NCBI GenBank assembly: GCA_937927195.1
Contig: CALBCY010000263.1
Coordinates: 1-33,392 of the forward strand
Direction: 5' to 3'
Length of the DNA stretch: 33,392 nucleotides
From: an uncultured Chitinophagales bacterium
Lineage (GTDB): Bacteria; Bacteroidota; Bacteroidia; Chitinophagales; UBA2359
In this document: one piece after another, positions 7,876-16,468 of the stretch
How positions within the stretch are numbered: position 1 is the first letter of the stretch
How the letters are laid out: every line of letters starts with the position of its first letter
Translations under genes and position numbers: made by a program
The notes under the pieces: model-generated
What the model saw: only the letters and a program-made list of their open reading frames with translations
Told to the model about the DNA's origin: nothing
Database searches by the model: none

Positions 7876-8136
7876 TTTGTTAAATGCACCCACTAATAAA
7901 CAGTATTTATCAAAGCTAATTTGCATGCCTATTTGCATTTTAAACGATTTAAGGTTGAAATTTTGTGCTGCTGTTTCTTTTTTTTACGGGAGCTAAAATT
8001 CATGATAATTACAATTTCTATCACTTTCTTTAGAAAATGTGCCTTCCTTTTGACCAAAAAGCTAAAATTTTGGTTGAAAAGTTTTAGTATTTCTATATTA
8101 ACAGAATATTAATTAATTTTTTTACCGCCATTACAA

Positions 8137-9756
8137 ATGAAAATACTTTTAACAAATACAACAGGATACTTATGCTTGTTGTTGGCTTTGGGATTAAATT
8201 CTATTATCGCTCAAGCTCAGGACTTCGAGTCTTCTAATCTCCCAATAATATTTATAGAAACAAATCTGACCATAGTTGATGAACCTGCTGTTGCAGCTAA
8301 TGTATTCATTATTGACAATGGAACAGGGGAAATCAACAACATCGATGATCCATATACTTTTGAAGGGCAACTCGGAATTGAATTAAGAGGCAGCAACTCG
8401 CTGAATTTTCCTAAACTCAATTACAGTATAGAGTTTAAGGATAACGATGGGATCGACATGGATACAACTTGTCTTGGATTGCCAAGTGAAGAGGATTGGG
8501 TTTTTCATTCTTCTTATGCTGATAAAACACATTTAAGAAATGTTTTGGCTATGAAAATATCGAGAGACATGGATCGATATGCCAGCCATACCCAACATTT
8601 TGAAATGTTCTTAAACGATGAATATTTGGGTGTTTATGTTTTGATGGAAAAAGTAAAAATTGACAGAAACCGAGTAGACATTAGACAAATGGATGCGAAC
8701 GATATTTCTGGTAATGATTTGTCAGGTGGTTACATCATCGAACTGGATGGAAACGAAAAGCCGGGCTGGGAATCCAGTTTTGATGCTTTGGAAGGTGGAA
8801 AACTATTCTTCCAATATGTTTACCCTAAAGCGGATCTAATAGAACCTTTACAAGCATTTTATATTCAGGCTTATGTTGATAGTTTTGAGCAAGCTTTGTT
8901 TGCCGATGATTTTCATGATTCTGTAGGGAAACATTATAGCGAATACGTCAGTATCAATTCCTTCGTTGATTTCTTTTTAGTGAATGAAATAAGTAAAAAT
9001 ATTGATGCCTACAAATTGAATTCTTACATGTACAAAGACAAGGACAAAAAGTTGAAGGCTGGCCCTGCTTGGGATTTTGATATGGCTTGGTACAATTCCT
9101 CTTCTTGTACAGGTGGAGATTATGAAGGATGGATTTTTGATGAAATGACTTGCGATGATCTTGATCTGATGCCAAAATGGTGGGAGCGTTTCTTTGCGGA
9201 CACAACTTTCACCAATCAATTGTCTTGTAAATGGGTCGAATATCGGGAGGGTATTCTTACCGATGATAATGTTTTGACATTTATAGATTCAATGGCTACC
9301 ATCTTAGAAGAACCAATGGCGAGAAACTTTGAAAAGTGGGACATTCTAAACGAATCTACTTTGGATCATCCTGAAGTAGCTGGCTCTTACCAAGGTGAAA
9401 TAGATAATATGAAGACATTCGTCACCAATAGATTGCAATGGATGGATGAAAATATAACTGGAAGTTGTATTGTCAATACAGATACGACAGGTACCGGAAT
9501 TCAAAGTGCAAAAATGGTTTTTGAAATATTTCCTAATCCAAGTACCAATGGCCAAATCAACTTGAAATGGAATGCAGAAAATTTCACGAACATTCAAATT
9601 TTTAGCGAAGCAGGACAATTGGTTTATGAAGATGAAATTGTTTCATCCAATAATATTCATAAATTAAATGTTAGAGATATAAAGGCTGGTTTGTATTTTG
9701 TAAAAATGTCCAATGGTATAAAATTTCATACGGACAAATTAATCATATTGCCATAG
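8137..9756 (+). CDS. Secreted CotH-kinase family protein with T9SS sorting domain
   Basis: 539 aa. A signal peptide (MKILLTN... to IIAQAQ) is followed by a CotH-type protein-kinase-like domain over about residues 35-440. Recognisable family segments are IELRGSNSLNFPK (glycine-rich start), DWVFHSSYADKTHLRN, MFLNDEYLGVYVLMEKV, GGYIIELDG and the metal-binding-like GPAWDFDMAW. The C-terminus is a type A T9SS sorting domain (FPNP at 465-468, then two short beta strands and GLYFVKM), so the protein is probably exported through the type IX system and attached to the surface or released. CotH proteins of spore formers phosphorylate coat proteins. The substrate of the secreted Bacteroidota versions is unknown. 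A T-run plus ACCG (8117-8127) lies just before the start, as before the M28 peptidase gene. Confidence 0.9.
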   Translation: MKILLTNTTGYLCLLLALGLNSIIAQAQDFESSNLPIIFIETNLTIVDEPAVAANVFIIDNGTGEINNIDDPYTFEGQLGIELRGSNSLNFPKLNYSIEFKDNDGIDMDTTCLGLPSEEDWVFHSSYADKTHLRNVLAMKISRDMDRYASHTQHFEMFLNDEYLGVYVLMEKVKIDRNRVDIRQMDANDISGNDLSGGYIIELDGNEKPGWESSFDALEGGKLFFQYVYPKADLIEPLQAFYIQAYVDSFEQALFADDFHDSVGKHYSEYVSINSFVDFFLVNEISKNIDAYKLNSYMYKDKDKKLKAGPAWDFDMAWYNSSSCTGGDYEGWIFDEMTCDDLDLMPKWWERFFADTTFTNQLSCKWVEYREGILTDDNVLTFIDSMATILEEPMARNFEKWDILNESTLDHPEVAGSYQGEIDNMKTFVTNRLQWMDENITGSCIVNTDTTGTGIQSAKMVFEIFPNPSTNGQINLKWNAENFTNIQIFSEAGQLVYEDEIVSSNNIHKLNVRDIKAGLYFVKMSNGIKFHTDKLIILP

Positions 9757-9781
9757 AGCGACATGGAGCTTGATCAATGAA

Positions 9782-10765
9782 TCAATCGTGCTTTCTGTTT
9801 TTGCGAACAATTTCTTTGTTCCATTTTATGTGCTTGGTTTTTGATGATTGGCGCAATTGACAATCAGATTTGGAACATATTTTACAAGAATTTTCAATGC
9901 AAGGATCTGTATGAATAAAGCATTCGATGTTTCTGGGAAATTTATGGACCAATAAGGCTTCAAATCTCTTGACCTCTGCGTGAGATTCATTGAGATCTAA
10001 ATACCAGGGGAGGGTTAAGTGCAAATCTAAATGAAGGTCTGTGCCATATTTTATTATCCGGAAATTGTGAATGTCTACCCAGTTTTCATGTCGGTTTTCG
10101 TCTAAGAATTCTATTAGGTCATCTAGTAATTCTTCATCCATTTCATCCATAATCCCAGCAAGAGCTGAACGTATCAATTTTATACCAGTGTAAATGATCC
10201 AGAGAGCAAAAATAATTGCAATTAGATTGTCCAGCCAGTTGAAATCAAAAATGAATATCAAAGACAAGCCAAGAATGATCCCTAGGGTCGTAAAAGCATC
10301 CGAATACAAATGTTGGGCACTGGACAGAAGGGTGGGCGATTGGCTTTTTTTGCCCTGATTTTCTAAAATTTTACCCAATAGGAAATTGACTAAACCAGTA
10401 ATGGCAATAAGCAACAAACCGAGATCAATTTTTTGAAGTGCACTTGGCTCGTAAAAACTATAAGCAGATTTTAAAATAATACCGATGCCTGCAATTACAA
10501 TAAGAACACCTTCCAAACTGGAATAAAGAAATTCTATCTTACCATGACCATAGGGATGGTTTTGATCTTTTGGACGAGCAGCGATGATCAAACTTGCCAA
10601 ACCAACCAAGGCCATTACCACATTTACGATAGATTCTAATGCATCTGATAAAATGGTATTGGAATTAGTCAACCAATAGGCAAGCAGTTTAATCAACAAC
10701 AACAATAAACCTACACCAATGACTAGGTATTGAAGTTTAGTATTTGATTTTTGCGATGCCATCAT
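9782..10765 (-). CDS. Cation diffusion facilitator (CDF) metal transporter
   Basis: An inner-membrane divalent-metal/proton antiporter of about 327 aa. Six hydrophobic segments span about residues 10-200. Family metal-site motifs are visible: LSDALESIVN in TM2, HPYGHGK between TM2 and TM3, and HLYSDAFTT in TM5. The cytoplasmic C-terminal domain follows (HNFRIIKYGTDLHLDLHLTLP). It ends with an added Cys cluster, C-x6-C-x4-C-x2-C-x4-C, plus a basic tail. The frame extends to a TTG at 10774, but that codon lies inside a perfect TAnnTTTG promoter box, so the ATG at 10765 is the likely start. Metal specificity (Zn, Fe, Mn or other) cannot be read from these motifs alone. It converges with the CotH gene, with only 25 nt between the stop codons. 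Confidence 0.9.
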   Translation of the reverse strand: MMASQKSNTKLQYLVIGVGLLLLLIKLLAYWLTNSNTILSDALESIVNVVMALVGLASLIIAARPKDQNHPYGHGKIEFLYSSLEGVLIVIAGIGIILKSAYSFYEPSALQKIDLGLLLIAITGLVNFLLGKILENQGKKSQSPTLLSSAQHLYSDAFTTLGIILGLSLIFIFDFNWLDNLIAIIFALWIIYTGIKLIRSALAGIMDEMDEELLDDLIEFLDENRHENWVDIHNFRIIKYGTDLHLDLHLTLPWYLDLNESHAEVKRFEALLVHKFPRNIECFIHTDPCIENSCKICSKSDCQLRQSSKTKHIKWNKEIVRKNRKHD

Positions 10766-10771
10766 CCTGTC

Positions 10772-10804
10772 CAAATATACATTATGTTGGCTTTAATGTT
10801 TCAA
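10772..10804 (-). promoter_or_regulatory. Promoter of the CDF transporter gene (TTG-N22-TATATTTG), near-leaderless
   Basis: On the minus strand the -7 box TATATTTG (10772-10779) matches TAnnTTTG. A TTG (10802-10804) lies 22 nt upstream, inside the 17-23 nt spacing reported for Bacteroidota primary promoters. Only 6 nt separate the box from the ATG at 10765, so the transcript would have almost no leader. Confidence 0.65.
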
Positions 10805-10880
10805 AAGAAAAGTAGATTGATGTACTTATTTTTTTTGAAAACTTTTTCAGAAACCAAATCAAGCCCCAATTAAAACCGTT

Positions 10881-12323
10881 TCATTGTTTGCGATTGGTTC
10901 TGTTATATGCTTGCCATTGATTGAGGTCAATGCAAGGATAAGGATAGTTTTTGCCTAGGTTTACTTTCAAATAGCTTTGTTCGGCTTTGCTCAGGCTAAA
11001 TGGTTGGTGAATTCTAGAAGACGGCAATGCTTTCAATTCTGGAAGCCAATATTTTGTGTAAATCCCTTCAGGATCATATATACTGGCTTGACGTAAAACA
11101 TTGAAATATCGGTTTTCTCTTGGATCATTTCCAATTCCAGCTATATAATTCCAATTGGCGTAATTGCTGCAAGGGTCATAGTCAATTAGAAGCGATTCAA
11201 AATGCGCAGCACCCATGCGCCAATCAACTTGTAGGTCTTTTACCAGAAAACTTGCCACGTTTTGCCGTCCACGGTTTGACATAAATCCACTTTCTTTCAG
11301 CTCAATCATATTGGCATCGATGAATGGGATGCCCGTATTGCCATTTTGCCATTTTACGAATAAGCCTTTATTCGACGCCTTTTTTTTATTAAGTCGTTTT
11401 ATTCCTCCTGATTTGAAGAGATCATTTCCGTATTTCACACTAATAAATCTGAAATAGTCTCGCCAAAGCAATTCAAAAACCAACCAGTAGGTTGAATCAT
11501 TTTTGACTCTTTGGGTTTCATACTTTTTTACTTCTTCATAAATCAGTCTTGGTGAAATAGATCCCAATGCGAGATAGGGAGAAAACTTGGAGGAGTAGTC
11601 CATACCCAGTAGTCCATTCCTTTTTTCCTTGTAAAATTGTAGTTCATCACTTTCCCAAAAGTAATGTTTCATGCGAAGGAGCGCTTCTGTCTCGCCGCCT
11701 TTGAATTTTAAGCCTTTGTTTTCTCCATCGTCTTCAAAACCCAAGTCTATTAGTTCGGGAATACTTCCTGTATCAATTTCAGCAGGAAGATGAACCCGTT
11801 CAGGCGTTTTATGAACAGCTCTAACAGTACAAAATTTCAGAATTTTGTTTTTGAATTGTGTAAACACATTTGGTATTGCATCAATTTCAAAAGGCAGATC
11901 GTCGAAGTGAAAAAGAGTGCTGCCCCAAAAGTAGTTCATGGGAACCCCGATCGTTCCCAGATTGCGTTCCAGTTGTTCATCAACTTTTAATTCTTCGCTG
12001 CAAACTTCTTCTTGGCAATATACTGCACTTACCTCATGGTATTTGGCCAGTGCAAAAATTACTTGCTCAGGTTTTCCATGGGTAACTACTAAGTTTCCAC
12101 CCAGTTCTTTAAGAGAAAATCTCAGGTCTTTTAATGATTCAATAAGAAATTTGCTTCTAAATTTCCCCGTTTTTCTTAGCTTATATGGCCCCTCATCAAA
12201 GTGACGAGGATCAAAACAATAAACTGGGATAACAAAATCAGCTTCATTAACAGCTGCTGAAAGGGTTTCGTTGTCTCTAATTCTGAGATCATTTCTTAGC
12301 CAAACAATAATGGTTTTTGACAT
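10881..12323 (-). CDS. Cryptochrome-DASH / photolyase-family flavoprotein
   Basis: 480 aa. The N-terminal antenna-binding photolyase domain begins IIVWLRNDLRIRDNETL. The C-terminal FAD-binding domain carries LLWRDYFRF, RQNVASFLVKDL, DWRMGAAHFES, DYDPCSNYANWNYIAG and GNDPRENRYFN. The NWNYIAG-x-GNDPR segment is characteristic of the Cry-DASH subfamily rather than CPD photolyase. Cry-DASH proteins bind FAD and usually a folate, and repair cyclobutane dimers mainly in single-stranded DNA. Length fits the subfamily and no key segment looks broken. The start is the ATG at 12323. It runs in the same direction as the CDF gene with about 115 nt between them, and no shared role is evident. Confidence 0.92.
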   Translation of the reverse strand: MSKTIIVWLRNDLRIRDNETLSAAVNEADFVIPVYCFDPRHFDEGPYKLRKTGKFRSKFLIESLKDLRFSLKELGGNLVVTHGKPEQVIFALAKYHEVSAVYCQEEVCSEELKVDEQLERNLGTIGVPMNYFWGSTLFHFDDLPFEIDAIPNVFTQFKNKILKFCTVRAVHKTPERVHLPAEIDTGSIPELIDLGFEDDGENKGLKFKGGETEALLRMKHYFWESDELQFYKEKRNGLLGMDYSSKFSPYLALGSISPRLIYEEVKKYETQRVKNDSTYWLVFELLWRDYFRFISVKYGNDLFKSGGIKRLNKKKASNKGLFVKWQNGNTGIPFIDANMIELKESGFMSNRGRQNVASFLVKDLQVDWRMGAAHFESLLIDYDPCSNYANWNYIAGIGNDPRENRYFNVLRQASIYDPEGIYTKYWLPELKALPSSRIHQPFSLSKAEQSYLKVNLGKNYPYPCIDLNQWQAYNRTNRKQ

Positions 12324-12475
12324 AATTATTCAATGATAGGATTGGTTGATATTGCGATAAAAGCTCTCCACTTTGATCAATTTATTTTGGGATACTTAAT
12401 GAAACGGAAACATATCTAAAAACAAAACAACAAGAGATTTGTTTCTAAAAATATATCTAATGAATGAGTTTTGTA

Positions 12476-12514
12476 AAGTGGCTGGCAAACCAGCTCCCAA
12501 AACAAGTAATATTT
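12476..12514. repeat. Short copy of the intergenic inverted-repeat element (copy 2)
   Basis: TAAAGTGG is followed directly by the 14-mer shared with copy 1 (12482-12495 equals 4810-4823) and then a related tail ending TAATAT. It looks like copy 1 with about 80 nt of its centre deleted. Here the small hairpin is extended to GCTGG-CAAA-CCAGC. It sits in the 324-nt divergent gap between cry-DASH and the TerB-like gene. The rest of that gap is AT-rich and holds only the promoter box described separately. Confidence 0.5.
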
Positions 12515-12610
12515 GGTATGCAAATTGCTTCTTTGGTAGTAAATCCATTCTACTGGAATGTAACTATTTGATTAAATAGTTAATAACTAAGAATTTGTTT
12601 AATTTTTAAA

Positions 12611-12618
12611 TATTTTTG
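12611..12618 (+). promoter_or_regulatory. -7 box (TATTTTTG) upstream of the TerB-like gene
   Basis: TATTTTTG matches TAnnTTTG and ends 29 nt before the ATG at 12648, so a short leader is expected. The nearest TTG upstream (12595-12597) is only 13 nt away, closer than the usual 17-23, so this is a partial match. Confidence 0.4.
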
Positions 12619-12647
12619 CGGAGTTTTTAACGAAAAAGAATAATAAA

Positions 12648-13124
12648 ATGATTTTGGAGAATCCATTTGAAAGTCTAAGTACTGAGGAACTCGATCTTTT
12701 AACAGATGCCATTCCATTGATTACAATACTAATTGGAGGAGCTGATGGAAACATTGATCACGATGAAATGGAATGGGCTAAAAAAGTAACGGAAATTAGA
12801 AAATACAACAATCCGGATTTGTTGCATTCCTTTTATGAATTAGTAGGCGAGAAATATGATAATCAAATAAAGCAATACATAGCCAACTTACCAGATGATG
12901 TTGACGCAAGAACCAAAGAAATTTCTGATAAAATGTCAATGATTAACGATATTTTACCTAAATTACCAATTGATTATCAGGAAGAATTGTATAAGAGTTA
13001 TGTGAGTTTTGCTCATCATGTTGCGAAAGCTTCTGGTGGTGTATTGAGATTCTTTAATGTAAGCAGTGAAGAAAAGGCTCTAATGGACCTTCCAATGTTA
13101 ACCCCTATAATCAATGAGGCTTAA
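12648..13124 (+). CDS. TerB-like small helical protein, function unknown
   Basis: A 158-aa protein that is probably cytoplasmic and largely helical. The segment ITILIGGADGNIDHDEMEWAKK resembles the acidic, metal-binding-like loop of TerB domains (ADGxIxxxE), which points to a TerB/DjlA-type fold; this is similarity by eye only. A second acidic helical part and the stretch AHHVAKASGGVLRFFNVSSEEKALM near the C-terminus look conserved in character. No signal peptide or membrane segment. The gene is monocistronic, with cry-DASH divergent upstream and more than 300 nt to the next gene. The downstream gap 13125-13429 is AT-rich and I see no gene or clear signal in it beyond a short hairpin near 13315-13329. 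Confidence 0.7.
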   Translation: MILENPFESLSTEELDLLTDAIPLITILIGGADGNIDHDEMEWAKKVTEIRKYNNPDLLHSFYELVGEKYDNQIKQYIANLPDDVDARTKEISDKMSMINDILPKLPIDYQEELYKSYVSFAHHVAKASGGVLRFFNVSSEEKALMDLPMLTPIINEA

Positions 13125-13429
13125 TAAATAAGAATATTTATCGATTGCCCTTCTTTGTTTCTATACAGTAGAATAAACCGTAGAATATGTAGAGGTTTAA
13201 TAGTCGATATTAAATTTTTGTGCTTCAGGAACACTAATTATTACTAGCATTATAAAGCCAAGCTACCAAGCAAACCTATGTATTGGTTTATGGTAAATAA
13301 CCAGTAGTGAAACGACTTCAATACGAAGTTGTATTCAAAAATAACTTTCTAAATCCATGTTACTTTAAACACAATGTTTCATTGAAGTTAAAAGTAGCAT
13401 TTTGTCGTTAAATAAAAAATAATTATAAT

Positions 13430-15328
13430 ATGTTGAGGATTTCCCTGACCAATCTGATATCCGGCATAGTGCAATATTTATTGTTATTTGCATTAGTGAT
13501 TTCTTTTACTTCTCAAGACGTGTTATCTCAATCACGTGAGTTAGTAAGAGGGCCTTATATACAGAACCAAAGAACTGGCGAAGATGGGAAGTCTTCTGTC
13601 ATGATTAGATTCAGGATTTTGTTTCCTGATATAGTTGATGGTCAATTTGTCGATTTTGATGGCATAAAGGTTTGTTATAAAGGAGTAGAACAGTCATTGA
13701 TCTTGTGTAAAGAAGATGGCTCTAAAAACTTTTTAAAGAAACAGGTCAATTTTTATGACAAAGCTGGAGTAGAATATTTTGGAGTAGATTTCATAATCAC
13801 CCTTACCAACTTAATTCCTGACACAAAGTATTCTTATTGGGTTGAAAAGGAAGATTGTCCTGACAAAGATTGTGGACAAGTATATGGCTTCTTTAATACT
13901 CCGCCTTTCGTTGGGTCTTCATTTACTACTAACGATCCACTAAAGGTTTGGGTTTTGGGTGATAGTGGTTCTGATTACTATTGCGAAGAAGGGGACGATG
14001 GAGCGCCTTGCCATTCTGAAATGTTTCGAGATGCTTATTTGACTGTAACAGGTCACGAAGGCGATTATCAAGCGATAGATGATCATCCTGAATACTTTGA
14101 TGATACGGACCTTGCCCTATTATTAGGAGATATTTCTTATGGATATAATGAGACGGAGAATACCATAGAAATTGAGCCAGGTTCAGATCTTGCTATGCAG
14201 TCAGGCTTTTTTGATAAGTATCAAAAGATTATGAAATACAAGCCATTTTATCCTAGTATTGGGAACCATGAGATTACCCACGGATATATTTCTGATTATT
14301 ACAAGGCATTTTCAACACCAAGTCATACAACCGTCCAATTTGAAGGCAGTCAATACCCTAAAGCTTATTATTCTTTTGATTATGGCAATGTACATTTCGT
14401 CAGCCTAAATAGTGATGTTAACTCTTCCTTGGGACTCGACCCTGATCAATCAGAGGAAATGCTTGCTTGGTTTAAAAATGACTTGTATGAAGCTCAGAAT
14501 GTCAAAAATTCAAGATGGATCATTGTGTTTTTTCACAATCCAGTCTATTCTTCAGGAAGACATCCTGAATCAGGACCAAATGCAAGATTAATGCGTGATG
14601 AGTTCTTGCCGGTCATTGACAGTGTTGGTGTTGATTTGGTTTTGAATGGAGACAATCATCATTATGAAAGATCCTACTTGGTTAAGGGATTTCACCATAA
14701 GAATCTGGGATCTTGTGAGGATGACCACATGAGTTGTTGGTACAGAAAAAATAACAACGGTTCACTAATTTTTCAAAGTTGTTATTTTGAAGATTTTGTG
14801 AATTTAGATGACAGTTTTGTCAACTATGGTTGTGATGATGGCGTGAATTGCCCAATCCATCCTGACTTTTCTTATACTGGAGGAGTGCACAATCTGCCTT
14901 TCCTTCAAAGTCCCGATAACGATTCTTTTGATCCGATCCTTAATTTTCCAGGACAAATTACTGGAGCCTCACAAATTATTGACAAAGGGGCAGTGGATAA
15001 TATTTACCATAAGGACGATGGAGAAGGAACTGTTTATATTGTAACAGGTGGTTCATCAAAATCCACCACCTTGCCCGCGAATAACTACAATTGCGATACT
15101 TATGAGTATTATTTCACGCATCCACTGATGAAAAAATTCAGAGATGGCGACGCATTGTATGGCCAATACGATGGAGGAAGAGGAATGAAAAATCTCGGCT
15201 CAGTCTCTTTAGAAATTACTGATGAACGCATCAAGGTCGAATACATTGGTGTCGATGAAATAACAGAAGAACCAACTGTTCATGACAGCTTTATTATTTG
15301 TAAATCTGGTAATTGTTTATGGGATTGA
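13430..15328 (+). CDS. Secreted purple-acid-phosphatase-like metallophosphoesterase
   Basis: 632 aa. A long signal peptide or N-terminal membrane segment (residues about 14-34) precedes a fibronectin-like beta domain (about 35-165) with RGPYIQ at its start and TKYSYWVE at its end, as in purple acid phosphatases. The calcineurin-like domain shows the metal motifs GDSG (Asp178), GDISY (Asp234, Tyr237), GNHE (Asn279), VFFH (His369) and GDNHHYERS (408-415). In the last motif the family has GHxH. Here the first His is replaced by Asp408, so one metal ligand differs. Residues about 420-520 form a Cys-rich insert with many Asp/Asn. There is no obvious T9SS domain; the chain ends CKSGNCLWD. The substrate is unknown. 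It converges on ung with a perfect 14-bp palindrome (15331-15344) between them. Confidence 0.82.
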   Translation: MLRISLTNLISGIVQYLLLFALVISFTSQDVLSQSRELVRGPYIQNQRTGEDGKSSVMIRFRILFPDIVDGQFVDFDGIKVCYKGVEQSLILCKEDGSKNFLKKQVNFYDKAGVEYFGVDFIITLTNLIPDTKYSYWVEKEDCPDKDCGQVYGFFNTPPFVGSSFTTNDPLKVWVLGDSGSDYYCEEGDDGAPCHSEMFRDAYLTVTGHEGDYQAIDDHPEYFDDTDLALLLGDISYGYNETENTIEIEPGSDLAMQSGFFDKYQKIMKYKPFYPSIGNHEITHGYISDYYKAFSTPSHTTVQFEGSQYPKAYYSFDYGNVHFVSLNSDVNSSLGLDPDQSEEMLAWFKNDLYEAQNVKNSRWIIVFFHNPVYSSGRHPESGPNARLMRDEFLPVIDSVGVDLVLNGDNHHYERSYLVKGFHHKNLGSCEDDHMSCWYRKNNNGSLIFQSCYFEDFVNLDDSFVNYGCDDGVNCPIHPDFSYTGGVHNLPFLQSPDNDSFDPILNFPGQITGASQIIDKGAVDNIYHKDDGEGTVYIVTGGSSKSTTLPANNYNCDTYEYYFTHPLMKKFRDGDALYGQYDGGRGMKNLGSVSLEITDERIKVEYIGVDEITEEPTVHDSFIICKSGNCLWD

Positions 15329-15342
15329 AAAACTTTTAAAAG

Positions 15343-16047
15343 TTATTCTGGAGATTGTTTCCAATCTATTGCTTTTTGCCCACTGTTTTTCAATAGCTCG
15401 TTTGCTCTGATAAAATGGTTGCTTCCGAAAAATCCTTTTGATGCAGAAAATGGTGAAGGGTGCGGAGATATTAAGACATGGTGTTTGTCATTGTCTATCA
15501 ATTCTTTCTTGCCTTCAGCAAATTTCCCCCAAAGCAGGAAAATTAATCCCGATCTTTTATCTGAAAGTGTTTTTATCACTGCATCGGTAAAGGTCTGCCA
15601 ACCAATTTTTTGATGTGAAGCTGCATTTCTAGCCTCAACAGTAAGGATGGCATTCAAAAGAAAAACACCTTGTTGTGCCCAATATTCTAAATTCCCTTCT
15701 TTGGATACCGGATGACCAAAATTGTTATAAATCTCCTTGTAAATGTTGACTAGAGAAGGTGGAGGCTTAACACCATTCGGAACAGAAAACGACAAGCCAT
15801 GAGCTTGACCAGGCCCATGATAAGGGTCTTGACCAAGAATGACTACTTTGACTTTATCAAATGGAGTGCTGTTAAATGCATTAAAAATGAACTTGCCAGG
15901 AGGGAATATGATCTTCCCCTTTTGTTTTTCTTGTCTTAGAAATTGTTTAATCTCAATGAAATAGTCTTTTTTAAACTCCATTTTCAAAACTTCAAGCCAG
16001 CTCGCTTCAATTTGTGGTTTAACAGGGTTGGTCTTCTTATTTTCCAT
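15343..16047 (-). CDS. ung: Uracil-DNA glycosylase (family 1)
   Basis: 234 aa, the normal length. It removes uracil from DNA at the first step of base excision repair. The catalytic water-activating motif VVILGQDPYHGPGQAHGLSFSV is intact, including the Asp and Tyr. The minor-groove loop is LISPHPSPFSASKGFFGSNHF, with the key His and HPSP kept. Phe replaces the usual Leu after HPSP, and the family C in GCxHF is Ser-Asn (GSNHF), both minor changes. FLLWGKFAEGK and the PPSLVNIYKEI segment fit family 1. The start is the ATG at 16047. It is transcribed towards the phosphatase gene. The upstream gap 16048-16468 has no gene and holds one promoter-like box for the opposite strand. Confidence 0.96.
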   Translation of the reverse strand: MENKKTNPVKPQIEASWLEVLKMEFKKDYFIEIKQFLRQEKQKGKIIFPPGKFIFNAFNSTPFDKVKVVILGQDPYHGPGQAHGLSFSVPNGVKPPPSLVNIYKEIYNNFGHPVSKEGNLEYWAQQGVFLLNAILTVEARNAASHQKIGWQTFTDAVIKTLSDKRSGLIFLLWGKFAEGKKELIDNDKHHVLISPHPSPFSASKGFFGSNHFIRANELLKNSGQKAIDWKQSPE

Positions 16048-16233
16048 AGCTATAAAATTCAGATAAAATGTATGAATTGGGGGGCAGAATGAAAATTATT
16101 CCCAATCCGAAGGGCGCTTTTTACAATTCCGGCAAAAATTACGATTTTAATGTCAATTAATAAAATTCCAAGCTGTTCATAGCGTTGAAAATCATATAAA
16201 ATCAATCAGGCGTTCCTTGTTGTTAAAATTCCC

Positions 16234-16241
16234 TACTTTTG
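16234..16241 (+). promoter_or_regulatory. Possible -7 box (TACTTTTG) for the PPIase operon
   Basis: TACTTTTG matches TAnnTTTG. A TTG lies 14 nt upstream (16217-16219), slightly too close. It is about 227 nt before the PPIase start, so use of this box implies a long leader. I see no known riboswitch or attenuator in that leader. Confidence 0.3.
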
Positions 16242-16468
16242 TGCTGCTTTTTAAACCTAAAACGCATTGAGGTATTTATAGAATTGTAACTTTTCTTGCT
16301 TCTTGCTTAGAATGTTAATATTAACTCCATAAATATCTGGTATCTGTAGCAATTAGCTTTAAGTCAGTTTTCCATTAAAGTATAAAGGAATTGCGTGGGA
16401 CAAGAATTTTTGACATGATTTTGGACTAGGATAAAAACTTACTAATAAAATACTTGAGGTCTTTCAAT

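Noticed and set aside
7921-8112. Frame of 63 codons between tRNA-Arg and the CotH gene
   Set aside because: Very AT-rich, dominated by Phe/Leu/Ile/Lys, no promoter-start arrangement and no family resemblance.
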